Shown here one piece after another: positions 1 to 9,355 of a DNA stretch of 64,000 nucleotides. The notes beneath the pieces are model-generated. The model ran no database searches, was not told the DNA's origin, and saw nothing but the letters and a program-made list of their open reading frames with translations. The stretch is from assembly GCF_001429285.1 (NCBI RefSeq), contig NZ_LMJJ01000001.1, forward strand, positions 440,565-504,564. Reading direction: 5' to 3'. Each line of letters begins with the position of its first letter. Positions within the stretch are counted from its first letter, which is position 1. The DNA comes from Ensifer sp. Root278. Its GTDB lineage: Bacteria; Pseudomonadota; Alphaproteobacteria; Rhizobiales; Rhizobiaceae. The translations under genes and the position numbers were made by a program.

Positions 1-1063
1 CCGCTGGATGCTGGTCTTCGTTCTTCTTGCCGGCGTTTACTTTTTCCACGGTTTCCTCGTCCCGGTTCTGGCCGCCGTCGTCATCGGCTTTGCCAGCTGG
101 CCGATCTATCGCCGGCTGCTTGCCGCCGTGAACGGCAACCGCACGCTTGCGGCCACCATCGCCATCGTCTGCGTCATCTCCTTCATCGTCGTGCCGATTT
201 CTCTTGCTGCCGTCTATGCGGTGGACGAAGTGCGCGACTGGGTCGTCTGGGCCGTCGAGACCAATGCCAACGGTGCCGTGGTTCCCGCCTGGCTGACCAG
301 CATTCCGATTGCCGGCGTTTGGCTTGGCGAACAATGGGTCAAGCATGTCGGTCATCCGGGTGCGCTCGGGGAACTGGTCCAGTTGGTCAGCGGCTCCAAC
401 ATCGGCAACATCTACCGCGGCGTCCTCGTCGTCGGCGCGTCGACCTTTCACGCCTTCCTGACGCTGCTCTTCATGCTGATCACGCTGTTCTTCGTCTATC
501 GTGATGGCCAGTCCTTCTCCGGCCAGCTCGACCGTCTCGGCGAACGCATCTTCCCGATGCGCTGGGAGCGCTTGTCGCGCGTCGTGCCAATGACGATCAG
601 CTCCACAGTCACCGGCATGGGCATCATCGCCATCGGAGAAGGCATAGTTCTCGGCGTCGCCTACTGGCTCGCCGGCGTTCCGTCGCCGGTCACGCTCGGC
701 ATCATCACCGGCCTGATGGCGCTTGTTCCTGGTGGTGCGCCGCTGTGCTTCTCGCTGGTCTCGGTCTATCTCGTCGCCAGCGGTTCGCCGGTTCACGGCA
801 TCGCGCTGTTTGCCTGGGGCACGACCGAACTCTTCATCGTCGACAAGACGCTGCGTCCGCGCCTCGTCGGCGGGCCGATCAAGCTTCCCTTCCTGCCGAC
901 CTTCTTCGGCCTCGTCGGCGGCGTGAAGACCATGGGTTTCCTCGGCCTCTTCGTCGGCCCGGTGCTGATGGCGCTGCTGGTTGCCATCTGGCGCGAGTGG
1001 ATGCGTGAAGTCACCACCCCCACCCCCACCGACACGACCGTCAACCACATCATCAAGGGCTGA
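1..1063 (+). CDS. AI-2E family transporter (5' end outside window)
   Basis: Polytopic inner-membrane protein of the AI-2E/YdiK exporter family (PF01594). Several long hydrophobic stretches are visible, including an N-terminal pair right at the window edge and a C-terminal block rich in Gly and Pro. The first in-frame ATG is at position 8, but the frame stays open to base 2 and the protein opens directly in a membrane segment, so the true start probably lies upstream of the window. About 350 residues are present, close to the family's usual 350-380. The substrate is unknown; members have been linked to autoinducer or ion export. It is separated from the kdp operon by 232 bp and is not obviously co-transcribed with it. 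Confidence 0.85.
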   Translation, partial: RWMLVFVLLAGVYFFHGFLVPVLAAVVIGFASWPIYRRLLAAVNGNRTLAATIAIVCVISFIVVPISLAAVYAVDEVRDWVVWAVETNANGAVVPAWLTSIPIAGVWLGEQWVKHVGHPGALGELVQLVSGSNIGNIYRGVLVVGASTFHAFLTLLFMLITLFFVYRDGQSFSGQLDRLGERIFPMRWERLSRVVPMTISSTVTGMGIIAIGEGIVLGVAYWLAGVPSPVTLGIITGLMALVPGGAPLCFSLVSVYLVASGSPVHGIALFAWGTTELFIVDKTLRPRLVGGPIKLPFLPTFFGLVGGVKTMGFLGLFVGPVLMALLVAIWREWMREVTTPTPTDTTVNHIIKG

Positions 1064-1198
1064 GTCACCAATGGCTGAGCCGCCGGTTGCCTGGGCGCGG
1101 CCGGTGAGACCGTCTCCCTGTTTCATTGGAAACGCGAGATGATCCGATGCCTCGTATCTGCGCTTTCCGCCTCTCTCGGAATGTCGTCGGCGGGCGTC

Positions 1199-1243
1199 TT
1201 TATCTTTTCCTTACACCCCCTCCCAACCATCGCAATCGATAAT
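1199..1243 (+). promoter_or_regulatory. Putative KdpE-binding site and kdp promoter
   Basis: Bases 1199-1220 read TTTATC-TTTTC-CTTACA followed by a C run. Two TTTAYM-like half-sites are spaced 11 bp apart, closely matching the layout of the E. coli KdpE site (TTTATA, 5 bp, TTTACA, then CCCC). A GATAAT hexamer at 1238-1243 could be the -10 element with no good -35, as expected for an activator-dependent promoter. The match to E. coli is from memory; the promoter assignment is inference. Confidence 0.6.
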
Positions 1244-1264
1244 TGACCCTGAGCGGACGCAAGA

Positions 1265-1285
1265 TCCGGACTTCAATAGTCCGGA
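1265..1285 (+). promoter_or_regulatory. Hairpin covering the RBS of the kdp leader ORF
   Basis: Perfect inverted repeat TCCGGACT / AGTCCGGA with a 5-nt loop. Its 3' arm contains the GGA of the GGAG Shine-Dalgarno sequence (1283-1286) of the ORF at 1296. In RNA the stem would hide that ribosome-binding site. It could equally be a DNA operator dyad. The function is inferred. Confidence 0.5.
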
Positions 1286-1295
1286 GTATTTTTGC

Positions 1296-1379
1296 ATGTC
1301 CGATGTTCTTTTCCTTGCCGCCGGCATCGGCGGCTTTGTCGTGTTTGCGCTTTATGCGCGCGCGCTGAGCCGTCTTTGA
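1296..1379 (+). CDS. 27-residue single-span membrane peptide upstream of kdpF
   Basis: A 28-codon ORF begins at an ATG preceded by GGAG and ends in TGA at 1377-1379. The product is one hydrophobic helix (about residues 4-20) followed by a short basic tail (AR..SR). The next gene, kdpF, starts 11 bp later with its own AGGAG overlapping this stop, so the two small ORFs look translationally coupled. It resembles KdpF in size and topology but lacks the RPERF-type ending. It may be a second small Kdp subunit or a regulatory leader peptide. No described function is known to me. Confidence 0.55.
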   Translation: MSDVLFLAAGIGGFVVFALYARALSRL

Positions 1380-1389
1380 GGAGGGCGTC

Positions 1390-1476
1390 ATGTTCGAAGC
1401 CCTGATTGGTCTCGCAGTCGCCGTCGCCCTTGCGGCCTATCTCGTCGTCACCCTCGTTCGCCCCGAACGATTCTGA
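1390..1476 (+). CDS. kdpF: Potassium-transporting ATPase subunit KdpF
   Basis: A 28-residue single-span peptide with the family's characteristic ending (TLVRPERF, compare INAERF in E. coli). KdpF is a small lipid-like stabiliser of the KdpFABC potassium pump in the inner membrane. It lies 21 bp before kdpA and has AGGAG seven bases upstream of its ATG. Length and position are both standard for the family. Confidence 0.9.
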   Translation: MFEALIGLAVAVALAAYLVVTLVRPERF

Positions 1477-1497
1477 CGCCCTTCGCGGAGAAATCTC

Positions 1498-3207
1498 ATG
1501 TCTATCATCGGGTGGCTGCAGATCAGCCTCCTCTTCATCGCCGTCCTGATCGTCATCAAGCCGCTGGGGCTTTACATGGCGCGGGTCTTCTCCGGTGAAC
1601 GCAACGTCTTTTCACCTGTCCTCGGTCCTGTCGAGCGCGGTCTTTATCTCGCCGCCGGCGTCGATCCGAACAAGGAGCAGGGCTGGCTCGCCTACGCGAT
1701 GTCGATGCTCGCCTTCAGCCTTGCAGGCTTCGTTTCTCTCTATGCGATTCTGCGGCTGCAGGCTTACCTGCCGATGAACCCGCAGGGTTTTGCCGGCATG
1801 CCATCCGATCTCGCCTTCAACACGGCTGTCAGCTTCGTCACCAACACCAACTGGCAGAACTACGGCGGCGAAACCACGCTCAGCCATTTCAGCCAGATGG
1901 CGGGGCTGACGGTGCATAACTTCGTGTCGGCGGCGACCGGCATCGCCATGGCGCTCGCCGTGACCCGCGCCTTTGCCCGCTCGAACGCCTCAACCGTCGG
2001 CAATTTCTGGGTCGATCTCACCCGTTCGACCCTCTACGTGCTGTTGCCGATCGCCGTCGTCATGGCGCTTGCCATGGTCTGGACCGGCCTGCCGCAGACC
2101 TTCCACGCGGACCTCACCGCAACGACGCTCGAAGGCGCCAAGCAGACGATCTCGCTCGGCCCGGTCGCGAGCCAGGAGGCGATCAAGCAGCTCGGCACCA
2201 ATGGTGGCGGCTTCTTCAACGTCAACGCCGCCCACCCGTTCGAAAACCCGACGGCCCTCTCCAATTACCTCAACATCTTCGCGATGCTGTCGATCTCGGC
2301 CGCCCTCGTCTACACCTTCGGCCAGATGGTCGGTAACCGTCGCCAGGGCTGGGCCTTCATCGCCGTTACCGGCATCCTTTTGATATCGGGCGTCGCGGTG
2401 GTCTACTGGGCGGAAGCGCAGGGCAACCCGATCCTGACGACACTCGGTCTCGATGCTGCCCAGGGCAACATGGAAGGCAAGGAAGTCCGTTTCGGCCAGG
2501 CGATGACGGCGCTCTATGCCGCGGTCACCACCGGCCTGTCGGATGGCGGCGTCAACGGGATGCACGGCTCGCTCACCGGTATCGGCGGTCTTGTACCGAT
2601 GTTCCTGATGCAGCTCGGCGAAGTTCTGCCTGGTGGCGTTGGGTCCGGTCTCTACGGCATGGTCGTCTTTGCCATCCTCGCCGTCTTCGTCGCCGGCCTG
2701 ATGGTTGGCCGCACGCCGGAACTGCTCGGCAAGAAGATCGAATCTCGCGAGATGAAATACGCGATGTTCGCGGTCCTCATCCTGCCGGTGACGATCCTCG
2801 GCTTTGCCGCCGTCTCCGCCATGCTGCCTTTTGCCGTCGCAAGCATCGGTACCGCAGGCCCGCACGGCCTGTCGGAAATCCTCTATGCCTTCACTTCGGC
2901 TGCCGGCAACAACGGCTCGGCCTTTGGTGGCCTTACCGGCAATACGCCCTGGTACAACACCACGCTTGGTCTCGCCATGCTGCTCGGTCGCTTTGCCTAT
3001 GCGGTGCCCGTCATGGCGATCGCCGGCTCGATCGCGGTCAAGACCCGTGTACCGGCCTCCAAGGGCACCTTCCCGACCGACACGCCGCTCTTCGTCGGCC
3101 TGCTCGTTGGCATCATCCTCATTCTCGGCGGGCTGCAGTTCTTCCCGGCGCTCGCTCTCGGTCCCATCGTCGAGCATTTTTCCATGCTTGCCGGCCAGAC
3201 CTTCTAA
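1498..3207 (+). CDS. kdpA: Potassium-transporting ATPase subunit KdpA
   Basis: The potassium-binding, channel-like subunit of the KdpFABC pump; 569 residues, normal length. It shows the four degenerate selectivity-filter regions of the superfamily of K+ transporters: [10 protein letters not shown] around residue 115, GTNGGGFFN around 233, SDGGVNG in the middle and NNGSAFGG near the end, between many membrane helices. The start at 1498 has GGAG six bases upstream. The kdpB ATG follows 13 bp after the stop, so kdpFABC is one transcript. It acts in the inner membrane under potassium limitation. Confidence 0.97.
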   Translation: MSIIGWLQISLLFIAVLIVIKPLGLYMARVFSGERNVFSPVLGPVERGLYLAAGVDPNKEQGWLAYAMSMLAFSLAGFVSLYAILRLQAYLPMNPQGFAGMPSDLAFNTAVSFVTNTNWQNYGGETTLSHFSQMAGLTVHNFVSAATGIAMALAVTRAFARSNASTVGNFWVDLTRSTLYVLLPIAVVMALAMVWTGLPQTFHADLTATTLEGAKQTISLGPVASQEAIKQLGTNGGGFFNVNAAHPFENPTALSNYLNIFAMLSISAALVYTFGQMVGNRRQGWAFIAVTGILLISGVAVVYWAEAQGNPILTTLGLDAAQGNMEGKEVRFGQAMTALYAAVTTGLSDGGVNGMHGSLTGIGGLVPMFLMQLGEVLPGGVGSGLYGMVVFAILAVFVAGLMVGRTPELLGKKIESREMKYAMFAVLILPVTILGFAAVSAMLPFAVASIGTAGPHGLSEILYAFTSAAGNNGSAFGGLTGNTPWYNTTLGLAMLLGRFAYAVPVMAIAGSIAVKTRVPASKGTFPTDTPLFVGLLVGIILILGGLQFFPALALGPIVEHFSMLAGQTF

Positions 3208-3220
3208 AGGAATTCGACAC

Positions 3221-5338
3221 ATGTCTTCCAAACCAGTTGCTCCAAGTCTGCTGGATCCGGCAATCCTCCTGCCGGCTGTCAAGGCGGCCTTCGTCAAGCT
3301 CGATCCACGCCAACTCGTGCGCAACCCGGTGATTTTCGTCACCGAAGTGGTTGCGGCCGTGGTCACTGGCCTCTTTGTCCGCGATCTTATGACCGGCACC
3401 GGAAGCCCGCTCTTCTCCGGGCAGATCGCCGCCTGGCTGTGGTTCACCGTGCTCTTCGCCACCTTTGCCGAGGCTGTCGCAGAAGGCCGCGGCAAGGCTC
3501 AGGCCGACAGTCTGCGGCGCACCAAATCCGAACTGACGGCACGCAAGCTCGTATCGGCCGAGGGTCGCGAAACCCAGACGATCCCGGCGACCTCGCTGAA
3601 GGTCGGCGACGTCGTGCTGGTCGAAGCCGGGGAACTGATCCCCGGTGACGGCGACGTCGTCGAGGGTGTCGCTTCCGTCAACGAAAGCGCGATTACCGGT
3701 GAATCGGCTCCTGTCATTCGTGAATCCGGCGGCGACCGTTCGGCCGTCACCGGCGGCACGCAGGTGCTTTCCGACTGGATCAAGGTCCGTATCGGCGTTG
3801 CGCCCGGCAATACCTTCGTCGACCGCATGATTGCGCTGATCGAGGGTGCACAGCGCCAGAAGACCCCGAACGAGATCGCGCTGTCGATCCTGCTCTCGGG
3901 CCTGACGCTGATCTTCCTCGTGGCCGTCGTCACACTCTGGGGGCTCGCCGGCTATTCCGGCACTCTGCTGTCGGTTACCGTGCTGTCTGCGCTGCTCGTC
4001 ACGCTGATCCCGACCACCATCGGTGGGCTGCTCTCGGCGATCGGCATCGCCGGCATGGACCGTCTGGTCCGCTTCAACGTCATCGCCACCTCTGGCCGTG
4101 CAGTTGAAGCCGCCGGCGACGTCGATACGCTGCTGCTCGACAAGACGGGTACGATCACCTTTGGCAACCGCATGGCCGCCGACTTCATGCCGGTGCCGGG
4201 TGTCACCGAGGCAGAGCTTGCCGACGCAGCGCTGCTTGCGAGCCTTGCGGACGAAACGCCCGAGGGGCGTTCGATTGCAGCGCTTGCGACGGGTGAATTC
4301 GGCCGCCAGGCGCCTGCCGTTTCGCTTCCCGCGTCCGGAAAGGGTGAAGTCGTCGCGCTTGCCGTTGGCGGTGGCACAAGCCCGGCTGGTGCGACCCGGA
4401 TCGACGCTGTCATTCCCTTTGCCGCGGAAACGAGGCTCTCGGGCGTCGACTTTGGCGGCCGCCGGCTGCGCAAGGGCGCCGTCGACTCGATCCTGAAGTT
4501 CACCGGCATCCGCGACGAAAACGTGCCGAACGAATTCCGCCGCGCCGTCGACCAGGTGGCGCGCACCGGCGGCACGCCGCTTGCCGTTGCCGACGGTCCG
4601 CGCCTGCTCGGCGTCATCCATCTGAAGGACGTCGTCAAGCCGGGCATCAAGGAGCGTTTCGCCGCCCTTCGTGCCATGGGCATCCGCACCGTCATGGTGA
4701 CCGGCGACAACCCGGTGACCGCCGCGGCGATCGCCTCCGAAGCCGGTGTTGACGACTTCCTCGCCGAAGCAACGCCAGAGGACAAGCTTGCTTATATCCG
4801 CAAGGAACAGCACGGCGGCCGCCTCATCGCGATGTGCGGTGACGGCACCAACGACGCGCCGGCGCTTGCCCAGGCCGACGTCGGCGTTGCCATGCAGACC
4901 GGCACGCAGGCCGCTCGCGAGGCCGCCAACATGGTGGACCTCGATTCCAGCCCGACGAAGCTCATCGAGATCGTCGAAATCGGCAAGCAGCTCCTGATGA
5001 CCCGCGGTTCGCTGACGACCTTTTCGATCGCCAACGACGTGGCGAAGTACTTCGCCATCATCCCGGCGCTGTTCATCACCACCTATCCGGCGCTCGCCGC
5101 ACTCAACGTCATGAACCTCGGCTCGCCGCAATCGGCGATACTCTCGGCGGTCATCTTCAACGCGCTGATCATCGTCGCGCTGATCCCGCTAGCGCTGAAG
5201 GGTGTCAAGTATCGGCCAGTCGGTGCCGCAGCGCTCTTGCGCCGCAACCTCCTCGTCTACGGTCTCGGCGGCATCCTGTTGCCCTTCGCAGGTATCAAGC
5301 TCGTCGATCTCGCCGTCAACGCACTCAATCTGGTGTAA
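3221..5338 (+). CDS. kdpB: Potassium-transporting P-type ATPase subunit KdpB
   Basis: The catalytic P-type ATPase subunit; 705 residues. The phosphorylated Asp is D307 in DKTGT, the actuator TGES loop is at residues 159-162, and the hinge GDGTND is at 540-545. Membrane segments flank these domains as in other KdpB proteins. The frame is open far upstream inside kdpA, but the ATG at 3221 with AAAGGA upstream gives the standard N-terminus (MSSKPV). It couples ATP hydrolysis to potassium transfer through KdpA. Confidence 0.97.
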   Translation: MSSKPVAPSLLDPAILLPAVKAAFVKLDPRQLVRNPVIFVTEVVAAVVTGLFVRDLMTGTGSPLFSGQIAAWLWFTVLFATFAEAVAEGRGKAQADSLRRTKSELTARKLVSAEGRETQTIPATSLKVGDVVLVEAGELIPGDGDVVEGVASVNESAITGESAPVIRESGGDRSAVTGGTQVLSDWIKVRIGVAPGNTFVDRMIALIEGAQRQKTPNEIALSILLSGLTLIFLVAVVTLWGLAGYSGTLLSVTVLSALLVTLIPTTIGGLLSAIGIAGMDRLVRFNVIATSGRAVEAAGDVDTLLLDKTGTITFGNRMAADFMPVPGVTEAELADAALLASLADETPEGRSIAALATGEFGRQAPAVSLPASGKGEVVALAVGGGTSPAGATRIDAVIPFAAETRLSGVDFGGRRLRKGAVDSILKFTGIRDENVPNEFRRAVDQVARTGGTPLAVADGPRLLGVIHLKDVVKPGIKERFAALRAMGIRTVMVTGDNPVTAAAIASEAGVDDFLAEATPEDKLAYIRKEQHGGRLIAMCGDGTNDAPALAQADVGVAMQTGTQAAREAANMVDLDSSPTKLIEIVEIGKQLLMTRGSLTTFSIANDVAKYFAIIPALFITTYPALAALNVMNLGSPQSAILSAVIFNALIIVALIPLALKGVKYRPVGAAALLRRNLLVYGLGGILLPFAGIKLVDLAVNALNLV

Positions 5339-5340
5339 CC

Positions 5341-5931
5341 ATGCTGAACCAACTTCGCCCTGCCATCGTGATGACATTGCTCCTGACGCTCATCACCGGG
5401 CTTGCCTATCCCTTCGCCATCACCGGCATGTCGCAGGTGCTGATGCCGGCACAGGCAAACGGCAGCCTCATCGAGAAGGACGGTGCCCTGATCGGTTCCG
5501 AGCTGATCGGTCAGAACTTCACTTCCGACAAGTATTTCTGGCCGCGCCCATCGGCGACCGGACCGGAAGCCTACAATGCCGGCGCCTCGAGTGGCTCCAA
5601 CCTTGGCACGACCTCGGTCAAGCTGAAGGATCGCGTCGCCGCCGACGTCGAGCGACTGAAGACCGCCGGCCTTGCCGGCGAAATTCCCGCCGACGCGGTG
5701 ACGACGTCAGGCTCCGGCCTCGATCCGCATATCACGCCGGCTTTTGCCCAGGCGCAGGTGGCCCGCATTGCCAAGGCGCGCGGTCTCACCGAAGCCGATG
5801 TTACCGCGCTGGTTGACAAGGCAACGGAAGGCCGTCTGCTCGGGGTCGTAGGCGAGCCGCGCGTCAATGTGCTAGAACTCAATCTGGCCCTTGATGCGCC
5901 CGAACCTGATATCTCACGCCTGAGACGATGA
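5341..5931 (+). CDS. kdpC: Potassium-transporting ATPase subunit KdpC
   Basis: The 196-residue accessory subunit, with one N-terminal membrane helix (about residues 10-32) and a periplasmic domain. The conserved segment [14 protein letters not shown] near residue 60 and a [10 protein letters not shown] motif near 120 identify KdpC. It starts 2 bp after kdpB. Its TGA is directly followed by the kdpD ATG, so translation of the transporter and sensor genes is coupled. Confidence 0.96.
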   Translation: MLNQLRPAIVMTLLLTLITGLAYPFAITGMSQVLMPAQANGSLIEKDGALIGSELIGQNFTSDKYFWPRPSATGPEAYNAGASSGSNLGTTSVKLKDRVAADVERLKTAGLAGEIPADAVTTSGSGLDPHITPAFAQAQVARIAKARGLTEADVTALVDKATEGRLLGVVGEPRVNVLELNLALDAPEPDISRLRR

Positions 5932-8628
5932 ATGCCCGACAGTGAACGCGACGCCAAAAGTCGCCCGGACCCAGACGCACTGCTTGCCCTTGCCGCGCAG
6001 GATCGCCGAGGAAAGCTGACAGTTTTCCTCGGCGCAGCCCCCGGCGTCGGCAAAACCTATGCGATGCTGACGCGGGCCCGCCGGCTCAAGCAGGACGGCG
6101 TCGATATCGTCATCGGGCTTGTCGAAACCCATGGGCGCAGCGAGACCGCCGCGCTCATTGAGGATCTGGAAATCTTGCCGCGCCGCGATGTGAACCATCG
6201 CGGCCGCGTGCTGTCCGAGTTCGACCTGGATGCGGCCCTTGCCCGACGTCCCAAGATCATCGTCGTTGACGAACTCGCTCACAGCAACCCGGCTGAATGC
6301 CGGCATCCGAAGCGCTATCAGGACATCGAGGAACTGATCGCTGCGGGCATCGATGTCTGGACGGCGCTCAATATCCAGCACCTCGAAAGCCTTTCGGACA
6401 TCGTCGCGCAGATCGCCGGGGTACCGGTGCGCGAGCGGGTGCCGGATACGGTGCTGAAGCGCGCCGACGAGGTGCTGCTCGTCGATCTGCCGCCGGCCGA
6501 ACTGATCGAGCGGCTAAAGGAAGGCAAGGTCTATCTGCCCGACAGCGCCAAGCGTGCTGTCAATCGCTTCTTTCGCCTCGGCAACTTGACGGCACTGCGC
6601 GAACTGGCGCTCAGGCGCACGGCCGACCGGGTCGACGACCAGATGGTCGACTACCTCAAGCAGAATGCGATCGAAGGCGTTTGGGCGAGCGGCGAGCGCC
6701 TGCTCGTCTGCATCGGGTCCGATGCGCTTTCCGAGAAGGTGGTCCGCACCGCAAGCCGGCTGGCAGAGGGATTGAACGCTCCCTGGATTGTCGTCTTCAT
6801 TGAGCGCGCCGACCGTGAGAGCGGCGATGGTGAGGATGTGCGCCGGCTCGACGAGACCTTTCGTCTTGCCGAACAGCTTGGCGCCGAGACGCGCCGCATC
6901 ATCGGCAACGACTTCGTCGAGGAGATCTTGAAGCTTGCGCGTCGCGAACATGCGACGCAGATCGTCATCGGCGCGCGCCGCCAGTCCTTTCCGATGCGGC
7001 TGTTCCGCCAGTCGCTTCCCGACGCCTTGGCCGAGCGCGTGTCCGGCGTCGGCATTCATCTCGTCACCGATCGTGAGACGGTGCCAACCAAGCGACGGTC
7101 CGCTGCGAAGAGGACGCTGCCGCCCGGAACCGCGCGCGCCGTTGGCATCGCCGCCGGGTCAGTGGCTGTGTCGACGGCAGTCGGCCTTTTGCTCGGCCAC
7201 TTCGTCGTCCTGCCCAACATTTCGCTGCTTTATCTGCTAGCAGTGCTCGCTTCGGCGACCTATGCCGGCCACATCTCGGCGATCGCCGCCTCGCTGTTTT
7301 CGGTGCTCGCCTACAACTTCTTCTTCATCAAGCCCACCGGTACCTTCACCATTGCCGAGCCGCACGAGGTTTTTGCACTGGTCATCTTCCTGGTCGCCGC
7401 TGCCCTTGCCGGCAGCCTCGCATCGCGGGTGCGCGAACAGGCGAAGACCGCCCGCCGGCGCGCCGCAGCGACCCAGGCGCTCTACGATTTCTCCCGCAAG
7501 CTTTCCGGCACCGCCAAGGCCGACGACGTGCTTTGGGCGGCGGTGACGCAGATGCAGACCACACTCAGGCGCAGCTCGGCGCTGTTGCTGCCGGAGGAGG
7601 GCGACCTGCAATTGAAGGCTGCCTGGCCGCCGGATACCGAGCTCGATGTCACCGATATCATGGCGGCGCGCTGGGCGATGGACAAAAGGGAGCCGGCCGG
7701 CAATGGTACGGGCACCCTGCCCAACAGCCCGTTTCATTTCCGCCCTCTGACCAGCCCGCACGGTGTCGTCGGCGTCTGCGGCTTCGTTCAGGCGGATAAG
7801 CCGCTTGAAATCAACGAGGAGCGCGCGCTGGCGGCGATCCTCGACCAGACCGCGATCGCTGTCGACCGGGCGCGTCTGTCGCGCGAAAGCCTGGACCAGG
7901 CGGCGAAGCTCGAAGGCGAGCGCTTTCGTGCGGCCCTCCTGTCGTCGATCTCCCATGACCTCCGGACGCCGCTTGCGACCATCACCGGCGCGGTCACCAG
8001 CCTGCGCCAACTCGGCGACCGCATGCCGCCGGAAAGCCGCGATGACCTGCTGCAGTCGATCGAGGAGGAGGGAGCGCGCCTGACGCGCTTCGTTGCCAAC
8101 CTGCTCGACATGACCCGCATCGAAGCGGGCACCGTCAACGCCAAGCGCGACTGGGTCGACGTCGCCGACGCAGTGCGGGCGTCCGTCGATCGTGCCCGCA
8201 AGTACTTTCCCGAGCGCGAGATCGAAACCAGCATCGCGCCGGACCTGCCTTTGATGCGCGGCGACAGCGTGCTTCTCGGGCAGGTGCTTTTCAACCTGCT
8301 CGACAACGCCAACAAATACGGCGGCGACGAGCCGATCAGCATCTATGCCCGCTCGGACGGCAACGAGATCGTGCTGTCGGTGACCGACCTCGGCAGGGGC
8401 ATTGCGCCGAAGGATCTCGAGCAGGTCTTCGAGAAATTCTTCCGCCGCGGCAAGGCGGATGGCCGTACGCCAGGGACAGGCCTTGGGCTGTCGATCGCCA
8501 AGGGCTTCGTCGAGGCCATGGGCGGGCAGATCAAAGCGGAAAGCCCGGCGCTTCGCCGCCGCGGCACGCGCATTTCCATGCGCTTTCCTGCCGCCAAGGC
8601 CGAAATCTCCGAAAAGGACAGTGCATGA
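5932..8628 (+). CDS. kdpD: Osmosensitive potassium sensor kinase KdpD
   Basis: An 898-residue inner-membrane histidine kinase. Order of domains: KdpD N-terminal domain with Walker A GAAPGVGKT (residues 34-42), a USP-like domain (about 245-370), four closely spaced membrane helices of the DUF4118 type (about 398-500), a GAF-like region (about 520-650), HisKA with phospho-acceptor H675 in SSISHDLRTPL, and an HATPase domain with LLDNANKYG. It senses low potassium or turgor and phosphorylates KdpE. It starts on the base after the kdpC stop and overlaps kdpE by 4 bp. Confidence 0.97.
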   Translation: MPDSERDAKSRPDPDALLALAAQDRRGKLTVFLGAAPGVGKTYAMLTRARRLKQDGVDIVIGLVETHGRSETAALIEDLEILPRRDVNHRGRVLSEFDLDAALARRPKIIVVDELAHSNPAECRHPKRYQDIEELIAAGIDVWTALNIQHLESLSDIVAQIAGVPVRERVPDTVLKRADEVLLVDLPPAELIERLKEGKVYLPDSAKRAVNRFFRLGNLTALRELALRRTADRVDDQMVDYLKQNAIEGVWASGERLLVCIGSDALSEKVVRTASRLAEGLNAPWIVVFIERADRESGDGEDVRRLDETFRLAEQLGAETRRIIGNDFVEEILKLARREHATQIVIGARRQSFPMRLFRQSLPDALAERVSGVGIHLVTDRETVPTKRRSAAKRTLPPGTARAVGIAAGSVAVSTAVGLLLGHFVVLPNISLLYLLAVLASATYAGHISAIAASLFSVLAYNFFFIKPTGTFTIAEPHEVFALVIFLVAAALAGSLASRVREQAKTARRRAAATQALYDFSRKLSGTAKADDVLWAAVTQMQTTLRRSSALLLPEEGDLQLKAAWPPDTELDVTDIMAARWAMDKREPAGNGTGTLPNSPFHFRPLTSPHGVVGVCGFVQADKPLEINEERALAAILDQTAIAVDRARLSRESLDQAAKLEGERFRAALLSSISHDLRTPLATITGAVTSLRQLGDRMPPESRDDLLQSIEEEGARLTRFVANLLDMTRIEAGTVNAKRDWVDVADAVRASVDRARKYFPEREIETSIAPDLPLMRGDSVLLGQVLFNLLDNANKYGGDEPISIYARSDGNEIVLSVTDLGRGIAPKDLEQVFEKFFRRGKADGRTPGTGLGLSIAKGFVEAMGGQIKAESPALRRRGTRISMRFPAAKAEISEKDSA

Positions 8629-9317
8629 GCGTGGAGCGTATCCTCGTTGTCGACGACGAACCGCAGATCCAGCGTTTCCTGAAGCCCGCATTGAGCGCTG
8701 CCGGCTATGACGTGCTGGAGGCCATGACCGGTGCCGAGGCATTGAAGGCGGCCGCAACGACGGCGCCGGACCTCGTCATCCTCGATCTCGGCCTGCCCGA
8801 TATGGACGGCAAGGAGGTCATCGCAAACCTGCGTGGCTGGTCCCAGGTGCCGATCATCATCCTGTCAGCCCGCGACCGTGAAAGCGAAAAGATCGCCGCG
8901 CTCGACCTTGGCGCCGACGATTACATTGAAAAACCCTTCGGCATCGGCGAGCTGACCGCCCGCATCCGCACGGCACTGCGTCACCGCATCCAGATGGAGG
9001 GCGGCCAGACGCAGCTTTCTGCCGATGGCGTATCGATCGACACCATCAAGCGCGTGGTGACGAAGGATGGCGAGCCGGTGCGGCTGACGCCGAAGGAATA
9101 TGATCTCTTGGTGATGCTGGCGCACCATGCCGGCCGTGTCGTCACCCACAAGACGCTGCTGACCTCGGTCTGGGGCGTCGCGCATGGCGAGGACCTGCAC
9201 TATCTCAGAGTCTTCATCGGTCAGTTGCGCGGCAAGATCGAGCGTGACCCGGCCGACCCGAAGATCATCCGCACGGAGCCGGGCGTCGGCTACCGCTTCG
9301 TCGGCGACGACGGTTGA
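8625..9317 (+). CDS. kdpE: Response regulator KdpE
   Basis: A 230-residue OmpR/PhoB-type regulator. The receiver domain (1-120) has the acidic pair in VVDDEP, phospho-acceptor D54 in ILDLGLPDMDG and the conserved Lys in EKPF. The C-terminal winged helix covers about 130-228. The ATG overlaps the end of kdpD (ATGA-type), so kinase and regulator are translationally coupled. It presumably activates the kdp promoter near 1199-1243. It is the last gene of the operon, followed by a GC-rich hairpin. Confidence 0.96.
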   Translation: MSVERILVVDDEPQIQRFLKPALSAAGYDVLEAMTGAEALKAAATTAPDLVILDLGLPDMDGKEVIANLRGWSQVPIIILSARDRESEKIAALDLGADDYIEKPFGIGELTARIRTALRHRIQMEGGQTQLSADGVSIDTIKRVVTKDGEPVRLTPKEYDLLVMLAHHAGRVVTHKTLLTSVWGVAHGEDLHYLRVFIGQLRGKIERDPADPKIIRTEPGVGYRFVGDDG

Positions 9318-9322
9318 TGGCG

Positions 9323-9346
9323 GGCTGCCGTCAAAGAGCGGCAGCC
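9323..9346. terminator. Bidirectional hairpin between kdpE and the convergent lipoprotein gene
   Basis: Perfect 8-bp stem GGCTGCCG / CGGCAGCC with an 8-nt loop in the 38-bp space between two convergent genes. There is no clear U-tract, so termination is inferred from position. Confidence 0.5.
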
Positions 9347-9355
9347 GCTGATCCG

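Noticed and set aside
1990-3495. 501-codon minus-strand frame opposite kdpA
   Set aside because: Its product is Arg/Asp/Gly-rich without any family pattern, and it lies antisense to the clear kdpA gene; long antisense frames are expected at this GC content.
3119-5131. 670-codon minus-strand frame opposite kdpB
   Set aside because: Same reason: a GC-driven shadow of kdpB with no start signal or recognisable domain.
7237-8757. 506-codon minus-strand frame opposite kdpD
   Set aside because: Composition is dominated by Arg, Ala and Gly, and the plus strand encodes an intact histidine kinase.
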